Source of the DNA: Flavobacterium palustre
GTDB taxonomy: Bacteria > Bacteroidota > Bacteroidia > Flavobacteriales > Flavobacteriaceae
Length of the DNA: 64,000 nucleotides
Assembly: GCF_014639535.1 (NCBI RefSeq)
Contig: NZ_BMGA01000008.1
Coordinates: forward strand, 62,001-126,000
Direction of reading: 5' to 3'
Shown: positions 1 through 8,595 of the stretch, piece by piece
How the letters are laid out: every line of letters starts with the position of its first letter
Numbering within the stretch: position 1 is the stretch's first letter
Translations under genes and position numbers: made by a program
The notes under the pieces: model-generated
Databases searched by the model: none
What the model saw: the letters and a program-made list of their open reading frames with translations, nothing else
Told to the model about the DNA's origin: nothing

Positions 1-372
1 TGATTTTACATTCGCATCTGATACGGAGATATTAGCCAAAATGCTTCCAATATCTGCTTTTGAAACTTCAAAATTTCCTTCGGCTGCTGCTAATGCTGCT
101 GTGGCTTCGTCAATTTTTAATTGATAGTCTCTCTGATCAATAGTAAATAGAGTATCTCCCTTTTTTACAAAATCATTGTCTTTGATGTACACTTTTTTTA
201 CATAACCCGAAACTCTTGGGATAATGGGAGTCATGTATTTCTCTATCTGGGCATCATCAGTGCCTTCGTGTGATAGTGAATGAATGTATTTGTAAGAACC
301 ATATATAACGCCTAATAGAATTAAGGAAGCTATTATAACGATAAATTTTTTATTTGTTTTTTTCTTTTCCAT
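1..372 (-). CDS. HlyD/EmrA-family efflux adaptor (partial, C-terminus off the window)
   Basis: This is the periplasmic adaptor (membrane fusion protein) of a tripartite efflux pump, linking an inner-membrane transporter to a TolC-type channel. Only the N-terminal ~124 residues are visible. The start is ATG at 372, followed by a lysine-rich stretch (MEKKKTNKKF) and one membrane anchor (IVIIASLILLGVIYGSY). Next comes the typical biotinyl-lipoyl-like half motif around GYVKKVYIKDNDFVKKGDTL and then the start of an alpha-helical hairpin (DYQLKIDEATAALAAAEGN). It lies 12 bp downstream of the tolC-like gene and is the third gene of a tetR-tolC-hlyD operon read leftward. The pump permease is presumably beyond the edge. 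The single N-terminal anchor and the GTDDAQIE sequence after it favour an EmrA-like adaptor that works with an MFS permease, but an RND or ABC partner cannot be excluded. Confidence 0.88.
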   Translation of the reverse strand, partial: MEKKKTNKKFIVIIASLILLGVIYGSYKYIHSLSHEGTDDAQIEKYMTPIIPRVSGYVKKVYIKDNDFVKKGDTLFTIDQRDYQLKIDEATAALAAAEGNFEVSKADIGSILANISVSDANVKS

Positions 373-384
373 TTTAGGTATCGA

Positions 385-1716
385 TTATATTTTAGAAAGC
401 TTGAAAGTTTGGTTTAGTTGTCCTGTTGCAGCTAATAAATTGTAATATTTTTGAGTTACATCAGCCTTTGCTACTGTGTTGTTGATTTTGGCACTTAATT
501 GCTCGACATCGGCTTCTAGTAAATCATTGGTGTCAGCAAGACCGTTGTCGTATTTGTCTTTTAAAATTCGGTAATTTTCACTTGCCTGTTCAACTGCCAG
601 AGCATAAACTTCTTTTTGTTTTATTGCCAAATCATAGTCTTCAATTGCTTTTTGGACCTGAATTTTGATGTAATCGGTAAGCATCATTTCAGAAGCCTGT
701 AATTCTTTGGCCTGGCTTTTGGCTACTTTTACTTCAGTTGCATTTTTAAAAATGTTACTTAAATTATACGAGATTCCTACTCCAAAATTCATTGCATTTT
801 GAACCATTACCACATTTTTTAAATCCAAAGTAGTATATCCGCCAATCAGTGAAAGAGAAGGGTAGTAGCCGCTTCGCGCCACTTTTATATTGGCCTCACT
901 TGCTTTTTCCTGAAGACGAATGGCTTCTAAATCCTTACGGTTTTCCAATGCCGGATTTTCATCGGCAGGAATGTTGTTCATTTCAAAATTGTAGAAATCA
1001 CTTTCTTTAATTTCGATTATTGTTTTAGGATCCAGTTTCAGGAAGTTGGTTAACTCATAATTGATAACGTTTAAATTACTTTTGGCCTGGTCTAAAGACA
1101 ATTGGACTTTAGAAAGCTGTAATTGTGTTTTCAACAAATCGTTTTTTGGAACAATTTCGTTTTTTTCCAATTCCGTAAAATCCTTTACACGTTGCTGGGC
1201 GCTTTTGTAATTTTCGTTCAGCAATTCAACTGTTTTTTGAGCTTTGTACAAAGCTGCATAATAGTTGATGGCTTTCATTGCTGTTTCTTCTTTGGTTTGC
1301 AAAGCATTAGCCGTTTCTGCCTGATACAAATTATCCGAAACTTTGATGCTGTTTTTTAATTTAAAACCGGAGAAAATAGGCAAAGAGGCATTAATTTGCC
1401 CTAAAACCAATTGATCTACATTGGGGGCTTTTGTATCCGATTCGCTTTCGGCGCTGTTGTTTTTTAAATTAACAGTAGCCTTAGTCAGTCGTTGGTATTG
1501 AGCCGAAGCTTTCACCTCAGGATAAATATTGTTTTTTACCGATTGCAACTCGTGTTTTTTAGTGGCTACTTTGGCATTGGCCAAATTGACTTCGTTGCTT
1601 TTCTCCCATGCAAGATGAACGGCATCGTTGAGCGATAAATTCTTTTTTTGTTGTGCTTTTGCAGAGATGATTCCCAGAAATACAATCCCTAAAAGCAGTA
1701 ATTTTCTAGCTTTCAT
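385..1716 (-). CDS. TolC-family outer membrane efflux protein
   Basis: Outer-membrane channel of the efflux pump whose adaptor follows directly. The 443-aa length is normal for TolC-like proteins. It starts with a signal peptide (MKARKLLLLGIVFLGIISAKAQ), followed by the first OEP repeat (LSLNDAVHLAWEKSNEVNLANAKVATKK) and a second OEP half beginning near residue 250 (ENRKDLEAIRLQEKASEANIKVARSGYYPSLSL), with long amphipathic helices throughout. The start codon at 1716 overlaps the 3' end of the tetR gene by 11 bp, which points to translational coupling. Substrate cannot be inferred from the sequence. Expression is probably controlled by the TetR protein encoded first in the operon. Confidence 0.92.
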   Translation of the reverse strand: MKARKLLLLGIVFLGIISAKAQQKKNLSLNDAVHLAWEKSNEVNLANAKVATKKHELQSVKNNIYPEVKASAQYQRLTKATVNLKNNSAESESDTKAPNVDQLVLGQINASLPIFSGFKLKNSIKVSDNLYQAETANALQTKEETAMKAINYYAALYKAQKTVELLNENYKSAQQRVKDFTELEKNEIVPKNDLLKTQLQLSKVQLSLDQAKSNLNVINYELTNFLKLDPKTIIEIKESDFYNFEMNNIPADENPALENRKDLEAIRLQEKASEANIKVARSGYYPSLSLIGGYTTLDLKNVVMVQNAMNFGVGISYNLSNIFKNATEVKVAKSQAKELQASEMMLTDYIKIQVQKAIEDYDLAIKQKEVYALAVEQASENYRILKDKYDNGLADTNDLLEADVEQLSAKINNTVAKADVTQKYYNLLAATGQLNQTFKLSKI

Positions 1717-2332
1717 ATATAAGAAGTGCTTTTATTGTTTGTTGAATGTGGGTTTTAAGTTGGGTTTGTACATAATTTTCAAATTGTTCGTCTGTTTCCA
1801 GATTAAAAAGTTTTTTGAAATAGGCTTTATTCATCGTAAAATGAAAAAACGTACCCATTATTGTTGGAGATATCAACGGAATAATGACATCTTTTCTAAA
1901 AATTCCTTTTTGTTGTCCTTCGTGGATAATGGTTTCTAAGGATTTTAAATTTCGGTCTCTCACTTCATTTAAGACTTTTAATTTATCCTCTTTCTCCTCT
2001 GAAGCAAATTCAAAATGCAGGATTCTGTAAATACCCTTATTGCATCTGATACGGTTGATGTAGAGTTCAATGAGTTTGTCTATTTTTTCAATTGGATCTA
2101 AATCTTCTAGGGATAAATTTTCTATTTGAATTTTTAAATCAGAAGTTCGATACACAATTAATGCTTCAAGTAGTTTTTCTTTCGAACCAAAATAATAAGA
2201 AACCATTGCCACATTAATTTCGGCTGCTTTAGCAATTGTTCTGATTGAGGTTCCCTCGAATCCATTCTCGGCAAACAGCGTTTCGGCTATCAGTAGAATT
2301 TGAACTTGTTTTTCGTTAAAATCAGTTTTCAC
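1706..2332 (-). CDS. TetR/AcrR-family transcriptional repressor
   Basis: Dimeric DNA-binding repressor, first gene of the efflux operon, 208 aa. The N-terminal TetR helix-turn-helix is visible at about residues 8-55 (ILLIAETLFAENGFEGTSIR, then AAEINVAMVSYYFGSKEKLL), with the characteristic YYFGSKEKL that closes the HTH. The C-terminal part is all-helical and resembles a ligand-binding domain (TetR_C family not recognised). The tandem palindromes at 2362-2395 lie directly upstream and overlap its promoter, so autoregulation together with regulation of tolC and hlyD is likely. The inducer is unknown; in this arrangement it is usually a pump substrate. Confidence 0.93.
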   Translation of the reverse strand: MKTDFNEKQVQILLIAETLFAENGFEGTSIRTIAKAAEINVAMVSYYFGSKEKLLEALIVYRTSDLKIQIENLSLEDLDPIEKIDKLIELYINRIRCNKGIYRILHFEFASEEKEDKLKVLNEVRDRNLKSLETIIHEGQQKGIFRKDVIIPLISPTIMGTFFHFTMNKAYFKKLFNLETDEQFENYVQTQLKTHIQQTIKALLIYES

Positions 2333-2356
2333 CCGGATTTGTTTTTAATTAGGATA

Positions 2357-2395
2357 CAAAATTAAACAACTGTTTAATTTAAACAACTGTTTAAT
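2357..2395 (-). promoter_or_regulatory. tetR promoter with two tandem 17-bp palindromic operators
   Basis: The 17-mer TTAAACAACTGTTTAAT occurs twice in perfect tandem at 2362-2378 and 2379-2395. Each copy is an inverted repeat with arms TTAAACA and TGTTTAA around a 2-bp centre. On the minus strand the same stretch contains TTG (2386-2384), a 19-bp spacer, and TAATTTTG (2364-2357), which matches the Bacteroidota sigma-ABfr promoter consensus TTG-N19-TAnnTTTG. The operators therefore cover the whole space from -33 to -7. A repressor bound here would block RNA polymerase. Confidence 0.85.
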
Positions 2396-2400
2396 TTTAA

Positions 2401-2752
2401 TTTAACGTAATGTTAACAAAATAAAGTGGTACTTTTTTAGGAGTATTTGAATAGATAAGTAATTGATTTTGTTGTGATAAGAAGGTTTTTTGTAAAAAAA
2501 ATAAAATAAAATAAACGGTCAGTGAGTTTTTTTGAATTATATAATATCCTAATTCGAAATTAGCTTGTCGATTTTACAAACTGATGCCGTTGAAGAACGG
2601 TATTAATCCCGGAAATTTTCTTTTTTATACAAATGGATCAATCAATCACTTTATTGTAAGTTTAAAATAGTAGCAGTGAAATAAATAGCTTTTGAGAGTC
2701 AAAATTGTGAATATCTATTTTGATATTTCGACAATTATTTTGTTCTAAAATC
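2401..2752. other. Intergenic region, no gene seen
   Basis: About 350 bp of AT-rich sequence between the efflux operon promoter and the DUF4494 gene. I see no ORF, RNA gene or convincing hairpin here. Confidence 0.6.
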
Positions 2753-2760
2753 TATCTTTG
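2753..2760 (+). promoter_or_regulatory. Candidate -7 box for the DUF4494 gene
   Basis: TATCTTTG matches TAnnTTTG and ends 22 bp before the ATG at 2783. No TTG lies at the ideal 19-bp distance, so only the -7 element is supported. Confidence 0.5.
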
Positions 2761-2782
2761 GCATCCTTAAAAAAGAGAAATT

Positions 2783-3331
2783 ATGGCAACTTGGTACGAA
2801 TGCAAAGTAAAATATAGAAAAACGGATGAAACCGGTAATCAAAAAATGGTAGGTGAAATTTATTTGGTTGATGCCATTTCCTTTACCGAAGCCGAGAGCA
2901 GAATCAACGATGAAATGAAAGCTTATGTAAGTGAGGAGTTCAAAATAGCCAATATTAAAGTAGCTAATTATGCCGAAATTCATCCTTTTGAAAATGCCGA
3001 CAGATGGTTTAAATCTAAAATTTCGCTATTGGCTTATGATGAAGAAAGTGGTAAAGAGCGCAAAACCAATATGTATTTTTTAGTTCAGGCCAATGATGTC
3101 AAAGAGGCTTACGATAATACGGTGCATACCATGAAAGGGACAATGGGTGATTATACTATTCCGGCAATTTCAGAATCGGCTGTTTTGGATGTTTTTCCTT
3201 ATTTTAGTGGAGACGAAGATGAATTGGAACAATTAGAACGTTTTAATGCACTAAAAGCTTCAAAACCGGTAGTTGCCGAAATTGAAGATCACATGGAATT
3301 TGTAACAGAAGAGGAAGAAGAAACAGTTTAG
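2783..3331 (+). CDS. DUF4494 domain-containing protein
   Basis: Cytoplasmic protein of 182 aa with no signal peptide. The N-terminal segment MATWYECKVKYRKTDETGNQ and the following region with WFKSKISLLAYDEESGKE are characteristic of DUF4494, a family found almost only in Bacteroidota. Its function is not known. The C-terminal ~35 residues are acidic and low-complexity (EDEL, then a run of E before the stop). It is a single-gene unit on the plus strand with its own -7 box, closed by the bidirectional terminator at 3351-3395. Confidence 0.9.
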   Translation: MATWYECKVKYRKTDETGNQKMVGEIYLVDAISFTEAESRINDEMKAYVSEEFKIANIKVANYAEIHPFENADRWFKSKISLLAYDEESGKERKTNMYFLVQANDVKEAYDNTVHTMKGTMGDYTIPAISESAVLDVFPYFSGDEDELEQLERFNALKASKPVVAEIEDHMEFVTEEEEETV

Positions 3332-3350
3332 TTTTGATTTTGTCTAAAAT

Positions 3351-3395
3351 AAAAAGCAAATCAGAGTAGTTGAGAACACTTTGATTTGCTTTTTT
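3351..3395. terminator. Bidirectional rho-independent terminator
   Basis: Stem AAAAAGCAAATCA (3351-3363) pairs with TTGATTTGCTTTTTT (3381-3395), with A and T tracts on both sides. It separates the convergent DUF4494 and TSUP genes. Confidence 0.85.
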
Positions 3396-3410
3396 GGTTT
3401 TAAGGGCAAC

Positions 3411-4139
3411 TTAATAGAATACAATTTTAGAAAGAGTTACAATTCCTGTAATCAAAATTAAAACCAAAACTATCGATTTGAATTGCGCTTCCGAAATACG
3501 ATCTAATATTTTTTTTCCAATAAAAGTTCCGACAATACTTACCAAAAGCAGGATGGGGATGAGGTATAAATCATGTCGATGCACATAGCCGTTATAGCTG
3601 TAAACAATGCTTCTGCTGGAGTCAATGGCTAAATCAATTATGGCTGAAGTAGCAATAAAAACTTCCATCTTAAGATTATAAGCCGCCAGAGTCATGCCGC
3701 GAATGGCGCCTCCTGTCCCCAGTAAACCCGCAATTAATCCGGAGAAAGTACCTCCTAAAACCGAATTGGTGATAGTGGGTTTGATACTTAGGTTTTTGAA
3801 AAATAAAAAGACTAAACTAGTGCCAATCAGGAATATTGCCAGAGCTATTTCGAGTGTTTTCGGATTAATAAACCGGCTGATAAAAGCACCGGTAATTACA
3901 AAAATTACTGCCGGAATTCCTATGTAAATCAGCAGTTTCTTATCAAATCCTTTTCTGAAAAAAGCAATTTTACTGATATTACTCGATACATGAAACAAAG
4001 CTGTAATTCCTAAGACCGAATGAAAATCTAAAAAATAACTGGCAATAGGTACAAAAAACAGGGAAGAGCCAAATCCGCCCACAGTACCCAGAATTTCTGC
4101 CATTAGTGCCAATAGAATGAATAAGGCTAAATTTTCCAA
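3411..4139 (-). CDS. TauE/SafE (TSUP) family membrane permease
   Basis: Integral inner-membrane protein of 242 aa, the usual length for the TauE/SafE sulfite/anion exporter family. About seven to eight hydrophobic helices are visible, in two halves, with the conserved glycine-rich motifs GTVGGFGSSLFFVPI near residues 18-32 and GLLGTGGAIRGMTLAAYNL near 138-156. These two motifs mark the internal duplication of the family. Proteins of this family move sulfite, sulfoacetate or similar organosulfur anions, but the substrate here cannot be told. The next gene (4198-4512) is on the same strand 58 bp upstream and may be co-transcribed. Confidence 0.9.
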   Translation of the reverse strand: MENLALFILLALMAEILGTVGGFGSSLFFVPIASYFLDFHSVLGITALFHVSSNISKIAFFRKGFDKKLLIYIGIPAVIFVITGAFISRFINPKTLEIALAIFLIGTSLVFLFFKNLSIKPTITNSVLGGTFSGLIAGLLGTGGAIRGMTLAAYNLKMEVFIATSAIIDLAIDSSRSIVYSYNGYVHRHDLYLIPILLLVSIVGTFIGKKILDRISEAQFKSIVLVLILITGIVTLSKIVFY

Positions 4140-4197
4140 ATGTTAATTTGTTTTATTCTTGTTTATATTCCAAAAAAGCAATTCTGATGTAAAAGAT

Positions 4198-4512
4198 TCA
4201 ACTGATTAATTTCTTAATATCAATTTGCTTGAGAATTTCCCTTTCAGAATGGCGAACCAGAACTTTAAATTTTTCATACCAGGGTCTCCAGTCCGCAACT
4301 CCCATGTCTCTTGCCAGTTCCTGTTCAAAATCAGCAAGTGTGGCGTATGAGGATTCAAAAATGAGTCGGTAACTTTCCCCTGTAAAATCAGTTAAAACTC
4401 TATTTCCGCTAGTTTGTGGAAATAATCCGCCCTGGGTGGCTTCATCGATCAAAACTTTGGCTTCTTTATAACGGCCAAATTGCAGATAAAATATTTCTCG
4501 AACGATATACAT
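4198..4512 (-). CDS. Small NIPSNAP-like protein, function unknown
   Basis: Soluble 104-aa protein with no signal peptide. The opening MYIVREIFYLQFGRYKEAK and the later spacing WRPWYEKFKVLV resemble small dimeric alpha-beta barrel (NIPSNAP/EthD-like) proteins, which commonly start with a strand ending in a FGRYKEA-type turn. No catalytic residue is recognisable. It is upstream of the TSUP permease on the same strand. The family assignment is tentative; that the gene is real is supported by its balanced composition and clean start at 4512. Confidence 0.65.
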   Translation of the reverse strand: MYIVREIFYLQFGRYKEAKVLIDEATQGGLFPQTSGNRVLTDFTGESYRLIFESSYATLADFEQELARDMGVADWRPWYEKFKVLVRHSEREILKQIDIKKLIS

Positions 4513-4607
4513 GAGTACAAAAATTAGGAGTTAAACAAATGTTTTGTACCTATAAAGTTAAGAAATAATACTATTGGTGTTGTTTTATTTCTTTGAAAAA
4601 CAAGAAG

Positions 4608-5600
4608 TTATTTTTTGTGGAGATAAAGTGAATTTTCTTCTTTTCTATTCGCAGCATGAGATGCAATAAAGCTGATGATGAAAATTTGAAAAGCATGAAA
4701 AATCATAATCGGAAGCAGGACAATCCCCATAGTTCCCGGATTTGGAAATACTATTTTGGCAAATACGGTTCCGTGGACTAATGATTTTTTAGTACCACAA
4801 AATTGGGCTGTAATTTTATCTTCAATACTAAATCCCAGTTTATTGCTTAGAAAACCGCTCAGGAAATAAACCAGATAAAACAAAACCGAAACAGCGATAA
4901 CTATTATCATAATATCAAAAGTGTCAATGCTGCTAAAAACATTTTCTTCAAAGGAGCTGGCAAAACTCTTGTAGATAATCAATAAGATAATTGATTTGTC
5001 AAATAAGCTGAGGTAGTGGTTGTATTTTTGAGCTAAACTGCCCCAATAACGATGCAGGAGCAAACCCAGAATAACTGGAACTACAACTTCTGTAATCAAT
5101 TTGATATAAATAGTTCCCAGATTAAAATCGGCTCCGCTATTATTCAGGAAAAGTCCCAGCCAAAGCGGAGTTACAACAATTCCGATTAAACCCGAAATGC
5201 TGGCATTAAAAATCGCTGCCGGAATGTTTCCTTTGGCTATAGAAACCATCACTACCGATGAAGAAACGGTTGACGGCAAAGAGGCCAGAAATAAAAAAGC
5301 AAGCCAAATGTTGTTGTCGTATTCTGTGCGAATCAGGGGGTAAAAACAAAGTATAACAACGGGAAATAGCAAGAAGGTACAGCTTTGAACTAAAAGATGT
5401 AATTTCCAGTTTTTTAATCCTGATTTGATTTTTTCAGGACTCAATTTGAGTCCGTAGAAAAAGAAAATCAATGAAACACCAATACTACCGATATTTTCCA
5501 GAGGAATTGGACTTGATTTACTGCCCAATTGTGGAAAAAGATAAGCCAAAAGTACGACCGCAATTATCGAAAGGACGAATGTATCAATTTTAAATTTCAT
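4608..5600 (-). CDS. Bile acid:sodium symporter family protein (SBF-like)
   Basis: Inner-membrane transporter-like protein of 330 aa with nine to ten hydrophobic segments, as in the SBF-like (ASBT/YfeH) group. Diagnostic stretches include IGVSLIFFFYGLKLSPEKI near residue 40, LASLPSTVSSSVVMVSIAKG near 107-126 and FCGTKKSLVHGTVFAKIVF near 268-286, the last corresponding to the conserved cross-over region of the family. The substrate is unknown and need not be a bile acid. A clear paralogue of identical length sits at 29068-30060. The spacing of 95 bp from the neighbour at 4512 does not prove an operon. Confidence 0.9.
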   Translation of the reverse strand: MKFKIDTFVLSIIAVVLLAYLFPQLGSKSSPIPLENIGSIGVSLIFFFYGLKLSPEKIKSGLKNWKLHLLVQSCTFLLFPVVILCFYPLIRTEYDNNIWLAFLFLASLPSTVSSSVVMVSIAKGNIPAAIFNASISGLIGIVVTPLWLGLFLNNSGADFNLGTIYIKLITEVVVPVILGLLLHRYWGSLAQKYNHYLSLFDKSIILLIIYKSFASSFEENVFSSIDTFDIMIIVIAVSVLFYLVYFLSGFLSNKLGFSIEDKITAQFCGTKKSLVHGTVFAKIVFPNPGTMGIVLLPIMIFHAFQIFIISFIASHAANRKEENSLYLHKK

Positions 5601-5994
5601 TGTTTGCTATTCTGATTTGTAAATAAATTAGCCTGCAAAGGTAGAAACTTAGTAAAAATCAACGTAATGCTGCTTTAATTTTAGGAAGCTTTTAACGGTT
5701 TTGGGTAATAAATATTTGCGCTTTTTGTATAAAATCCATCTGTTCTAAGACAGGTTATTTCCATAAAAGAAGAAAAGAACATCGTTTGGTAAGAATCATT
5801 TTTCGACTAAAAAAAAAGCGCACTACGGCTAGTTTTCGGAGTATATAAAATTGACTATTATCTATCCGTTAGTTGCTTCGATTAACCTAGATACTTTTAA
5901 AAATGTTATTGGTCGAAATAGTTTTAGTTAAGGAGTTATTTAGGATTATATTTATCATTCCAATATTTTTCATACCCGGTAAATTACAATTTAG
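5601..5994. other. Intergenic region, no gene seen
   Basis: About 390 bp between the divergent SBF-like and fucosidase genes. Presumably it holds both promoters, but no clear -7/-33 pair, hairpin or ORF is visible. Confidence 0.6.
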
Positions 5995-8091
5995 ATGAAG
6001 CAGTTTTTCTTTTTATTATGTTGTTTAGGAATAGTATCGACTGTCAACGCTCAGAAATCCTCCGATGTCCCAAAGCCATTTGGTTCTGTGCCCACTCAGA
6101 AACAAATCGACTGGCAGGAAATGGAATTTTATGCGTTTATCCATTTTTCGCTAAACACTTTTACCAATAAAGAATGGGGTTTTGGGGACGAATCGCCTCA
6201 ATTGTTTAACCCAACCGCTTTAGATGTGCGTCAGTGGGCCAGAGTGGCAAAAGAAGCCGGAATGAAAGGAATTATATTAGTAGCAAAACATCACGATGGC
6301 TTTTGTTTATGGCCATCGGCCTATACTGAACGTTCTGTAAAAAATGCTCCATGGAAAAACGGAAAAGGCGATGTTGTCAAAGAATTAGCCGCAGCCTGCA
6401 AAGAATACGGTCTTAAATTGGGGTTGTATCTTTCTCCCTGGGATAGAAATCATCCCGATTATGGAAAACCGGCTTACATAAGCTATTTTAGAAATCAATT
6501 AAAAGAGTTATTGATAAATTACGGCGATGTTTTCGAAATGTGGTTTGATGGTGCTAATGGTGGCGATGGCTATTATGGCGGTGCCAATGAAATTAGAAAA
6601 ATAAACACATTAGAGTATTATGACTGGGAGGAAACCTATCAGTTAATCTATAAAATTGCGCCTAAAACACTGGTTTGGGGAATTGGTCCTTCGGAAGCCA
6701 GATGGATCGGCAATGAAGAAGGTTTTGCTAATGAAACCAACTGGAGTCTGTTGCGTCAAAAAGATGATTTGGCAGGCAAAGTTCATTATTCTGAATACAC
6801 CTCAGGACATGAAGATGGCGAAAAATGGGTTCCGGGCGAAGCCGATGTTTCCATTAGACCGGGTTGGTTTTATCATGCTTCCGAAGACGACAAAGTCAAA
6901 TCATTAGATGAATTGGTCGATATTTATTATAAATCCGTAGGTCGTAATGCAACTCTTTTGTTGAATTTACCTCCTGATAAAAGAGGTTTGATAAACGAAA
7001 ATGATATTCAAAGATTAAAAGAATTTACCGCAGCAATCAAAGCCGATTTTAAAACAGATGTACTGGCAAAAACCAAAGTAACAACTACTAATTACAGAGG
7101 AAATGACCGAAAATATGCTCCTGAAAATGCAATTGATGGTAATAAAAACAGCTATTGGGCTACAGATGATGCCGTGAAAAAGGCTACCATTACTTTTGAA
7201 TTTAAAAAACCAACAGCTGTCAACAGGCTATTACTTCAGGAATACATTCCGCTGGGGCAAAGAGTAAAAGCATTTACAGTAGAGGCTAAGATTGATGGAA
7301 AATGGAAAACAATTGCGAGCCAAACGACTATTGGTTACAAAAGAATTTTAAGATTTGACAGGGTTGTAGCTTCGGCACTGAGAGTCAATATTACCGATGC
7401 TAAAGCCTGTGTTTTACTAGCCAATATTCAGGCTTTTAATGCGCCTTTTTTTGTACGAATGCCTGAGATTAGCAGAGATAAAAAAGGTGTAGTAGCCATC
7501 AAAGCAGCACCTGGCTGCCGAATTTATTATACTCTTGATGGCTCCGTTCCGTCGGCAAAAAGTAGTTGGTACAAAACTGCTTTTCAACACCCTAAAGCTG
7601 TTACAATAAAAGCCATTGCAGTAGATACATTAGAGCAGAGAAGTAGTGCCGTACAAATGGCTCAGTACGGAATGGCTAAACAAAACTGGAAGGTGATTAC
7701 CGCTTCCAGCGGTGATATGAATACAATACAGCGTATTATAGACGGAGATCCGGCGACCGATTGGAGTTTTGAGAATGCAACTCATCAGCTTCCACAGCAG
7801 GTTGTTATTGATATGGGGGAAACAATGCGCATAAAAGGTTTTTCTTATGTGCCCAAACAACAGGGACATCATCTCAATTTAATTGCTAATTATGAGTTCA
7901 GTACAAGTTTGGATGCGGTTAATTGGAGTAAGCAATCGGAAGGAGAATTTTCTAATATTAAAAATAATCCAATTGAGCAGATTCAACTTTTTTCAACAGT
8001 TACTGCCCGATATGTCAAGTTTGTAGCCAAATCAGCTATTGAAAAAGGCAGTAATCTCAGTATTTGCGAAATAAACGTTATTGAGGAATAA
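5995..8091 (+). CDS. Secreted alpha-L-fucosidase (GH29) with F5/8-type C domains
   Basis: Predicted exo-fucosidase that removes alpha-linked fucose from glycans in the periplasm or outside the cell. The 698-aa protein has a signal peptide (ending near STVNAQ, residue 20) and an N-terminal GH29 catalytic barrel to about residue 350. Visible landmarks are AKHHDGFCLWPS (97-108) and EMWFDGANGG (181-190), in which D185 aligns with the GH29 nucleophile. Then follow a discoidin/F5/8 type C module (~365-478, NYRGNDRKYAPENAIDG), a chitobiase C-terminal-like module (~490-550, IYYTLDGSVPS) and a second F5/8 module to the end. The C-terminal modules probably bind carbohydrate. It stands alone on the plus strand, ended by the hairpin at 8098-8126. 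The nearby GH42 and DUF1961 genes suggest a plant or algal glycan diet, but no SusCD pair is in the window. Confidence 0.92.
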   Translation: MKQFFFLLCCLGIVSTVNAQKSSDVPKPFGSVPTQKQIDWQEMEFYAFIHFSLNTFTNKEWGFGDESPQLFNPTALDVRQWARVAKEAGMKGIILVAKHHDGFCLWPSAYTERSVKNAPWKNGKGDVVKELAAACKEYGLKLGLYLSPWDRNHPDYGKPAYISYFRNQLKELLINYGDVFEMWFDGANGGDGYYGGANEIRKINTLEYYDWEETYQLIYKIAPKTLVWGIGPSEARWIGNEEGFANETNWSLLRQKDDLAGKVHYSEYTSGHEDGEKWVPGEADVSIRPGWFYHASEDDKVKSLDELVDIYYKSVGRNATLLLNLPPDKRGLINENDIQRLKEFTAAIKADFKTDVLAKTKVTTTNYRGNDRKYAPENAIDGNKNSYWATDDAVKKATITFEFKKPTAVNRLLLQEYIPLGQRVKAFTVEAKIDGKWKTIASQTTIGYKRILRFDRVVASALRVNITDAKACVLLANIQAFNAPFFVRMPEISRDKKGVVAIKAAPGCRIYYTLDGSVPSAKSSWYKTAFQHPKAVTIKAIAVDTLEQRSSAVQMAQYGMAKQNWKVITASSGDMNTIQRIIDGDPATDWSFENATHQLPQQVVIDMGETMRIKGFSYVPKQQGHHLNLIANYEFSTSLDAVNWSKQSEGEFSNIKNNPIEQIQLFSTVTARYVKFVAKSAIEKGSNLSICEINVIEE

Positions 8092-8097
8092 AAAGAA

Positions 8098-8126
8098 AAG
8101 GCTTCGATAATAAAAAACGAAGCCTT
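8098..8126 (+). terminator. Hairpin terminator after the GH29 gene
   Basis: AAGGCTTCG (8098-8106) pairs perfectly with CGAAGCCTT (8118-8126). The downstream T tract is interrupted, so termination strength is uncertain. Confidence 0.6.
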
Positions 8127-8348
8127 ATTAGTTAGCATTTATTTGAGATTGTGTTTAGGGTTTTCAATCGTTTATTGCTTCGGATATTATTGAGAATCTT
8201 AGGGGGGCTTTTTTGAGTTTGGAATGAAATAGTTGGTGATTTTTATTTTTTTGAGACTTCAAGAATGGTATTAGAATTAATCAAGAAGCCACACGAAAGG
8301 ATTCGTGCGACCAATGTCCCTAAGTTAAGGATAGATTTATCTAGGTCT

Positions 8349-8416
8349 GTCATTCCGAAGAATGAGGAATCACAATAGTTGCTCACGTTATGTGATTTCT
8401 CCTTCGTCGAAATGAC
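8349..8416. repeat. Long imperfect palindrome (REP/MITE-like hairpin)
   Basis: The arm starting GTCATTCCGAAGAATGAGG at 8349 pairs with the arm ending CTTCGTCGAAATGAC at 8416; about 22 of the outermost 26 positions pair. This kind of GTCATTnCGA...TCGnAATGAC hairpin is a common interspersed repeat of flavobacterial genomes. The short reading frame across it (8243-8440) is an artefact of the repeat. Confidence 0.75.
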
Positions 8417-8460
8417 ACAAAATACGCATAACTTAATCACATTGTTCGTGCGGCAGTGTG

Positions 8461-8560
8461 GGGTTGGTTAATAAAGTTGCCCATCTTTGTGGGCACGGAT
8501 TACAAATCCGCGCTATCGGGTTGGTTGACAAAGTTGCTCCTCTTTGTGAGCACGGATTCC
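8461..8560. repeat. Tandem interspersed repeat containing a 30-bp unit also found at 59845
   Basis: Two imperfect direct units start with GGGTTGGTTAATAAAGTTGC (8461) and GGGTTGGTTGACAAAGTTGC (8518). The first contains a 30-bp sequence (8491-8520, beginning GGGCACGGATTACAAATCCG) that is identical at 59845-59874. The unit itself can fold through CGGATT/AATCCG. Confidence 0.75.
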
Positions 8561-8595
8561 GCTAATGTTATAGATGTCCATAGTCGTGTTAGAAT

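Noticed and set aside
2739-2760. Full -33/-7 promoter before the DUF4494 gene
   Set aside because: The TTTG at 2739-2742 is only 10 bp from the -7 box, so only the -7 part is retained.
8243-8440. A 65-codon minus-strand ORF
   Set aside because: It is a translation of the palindromic repeat at 8349-8416 and has no start context or homology.
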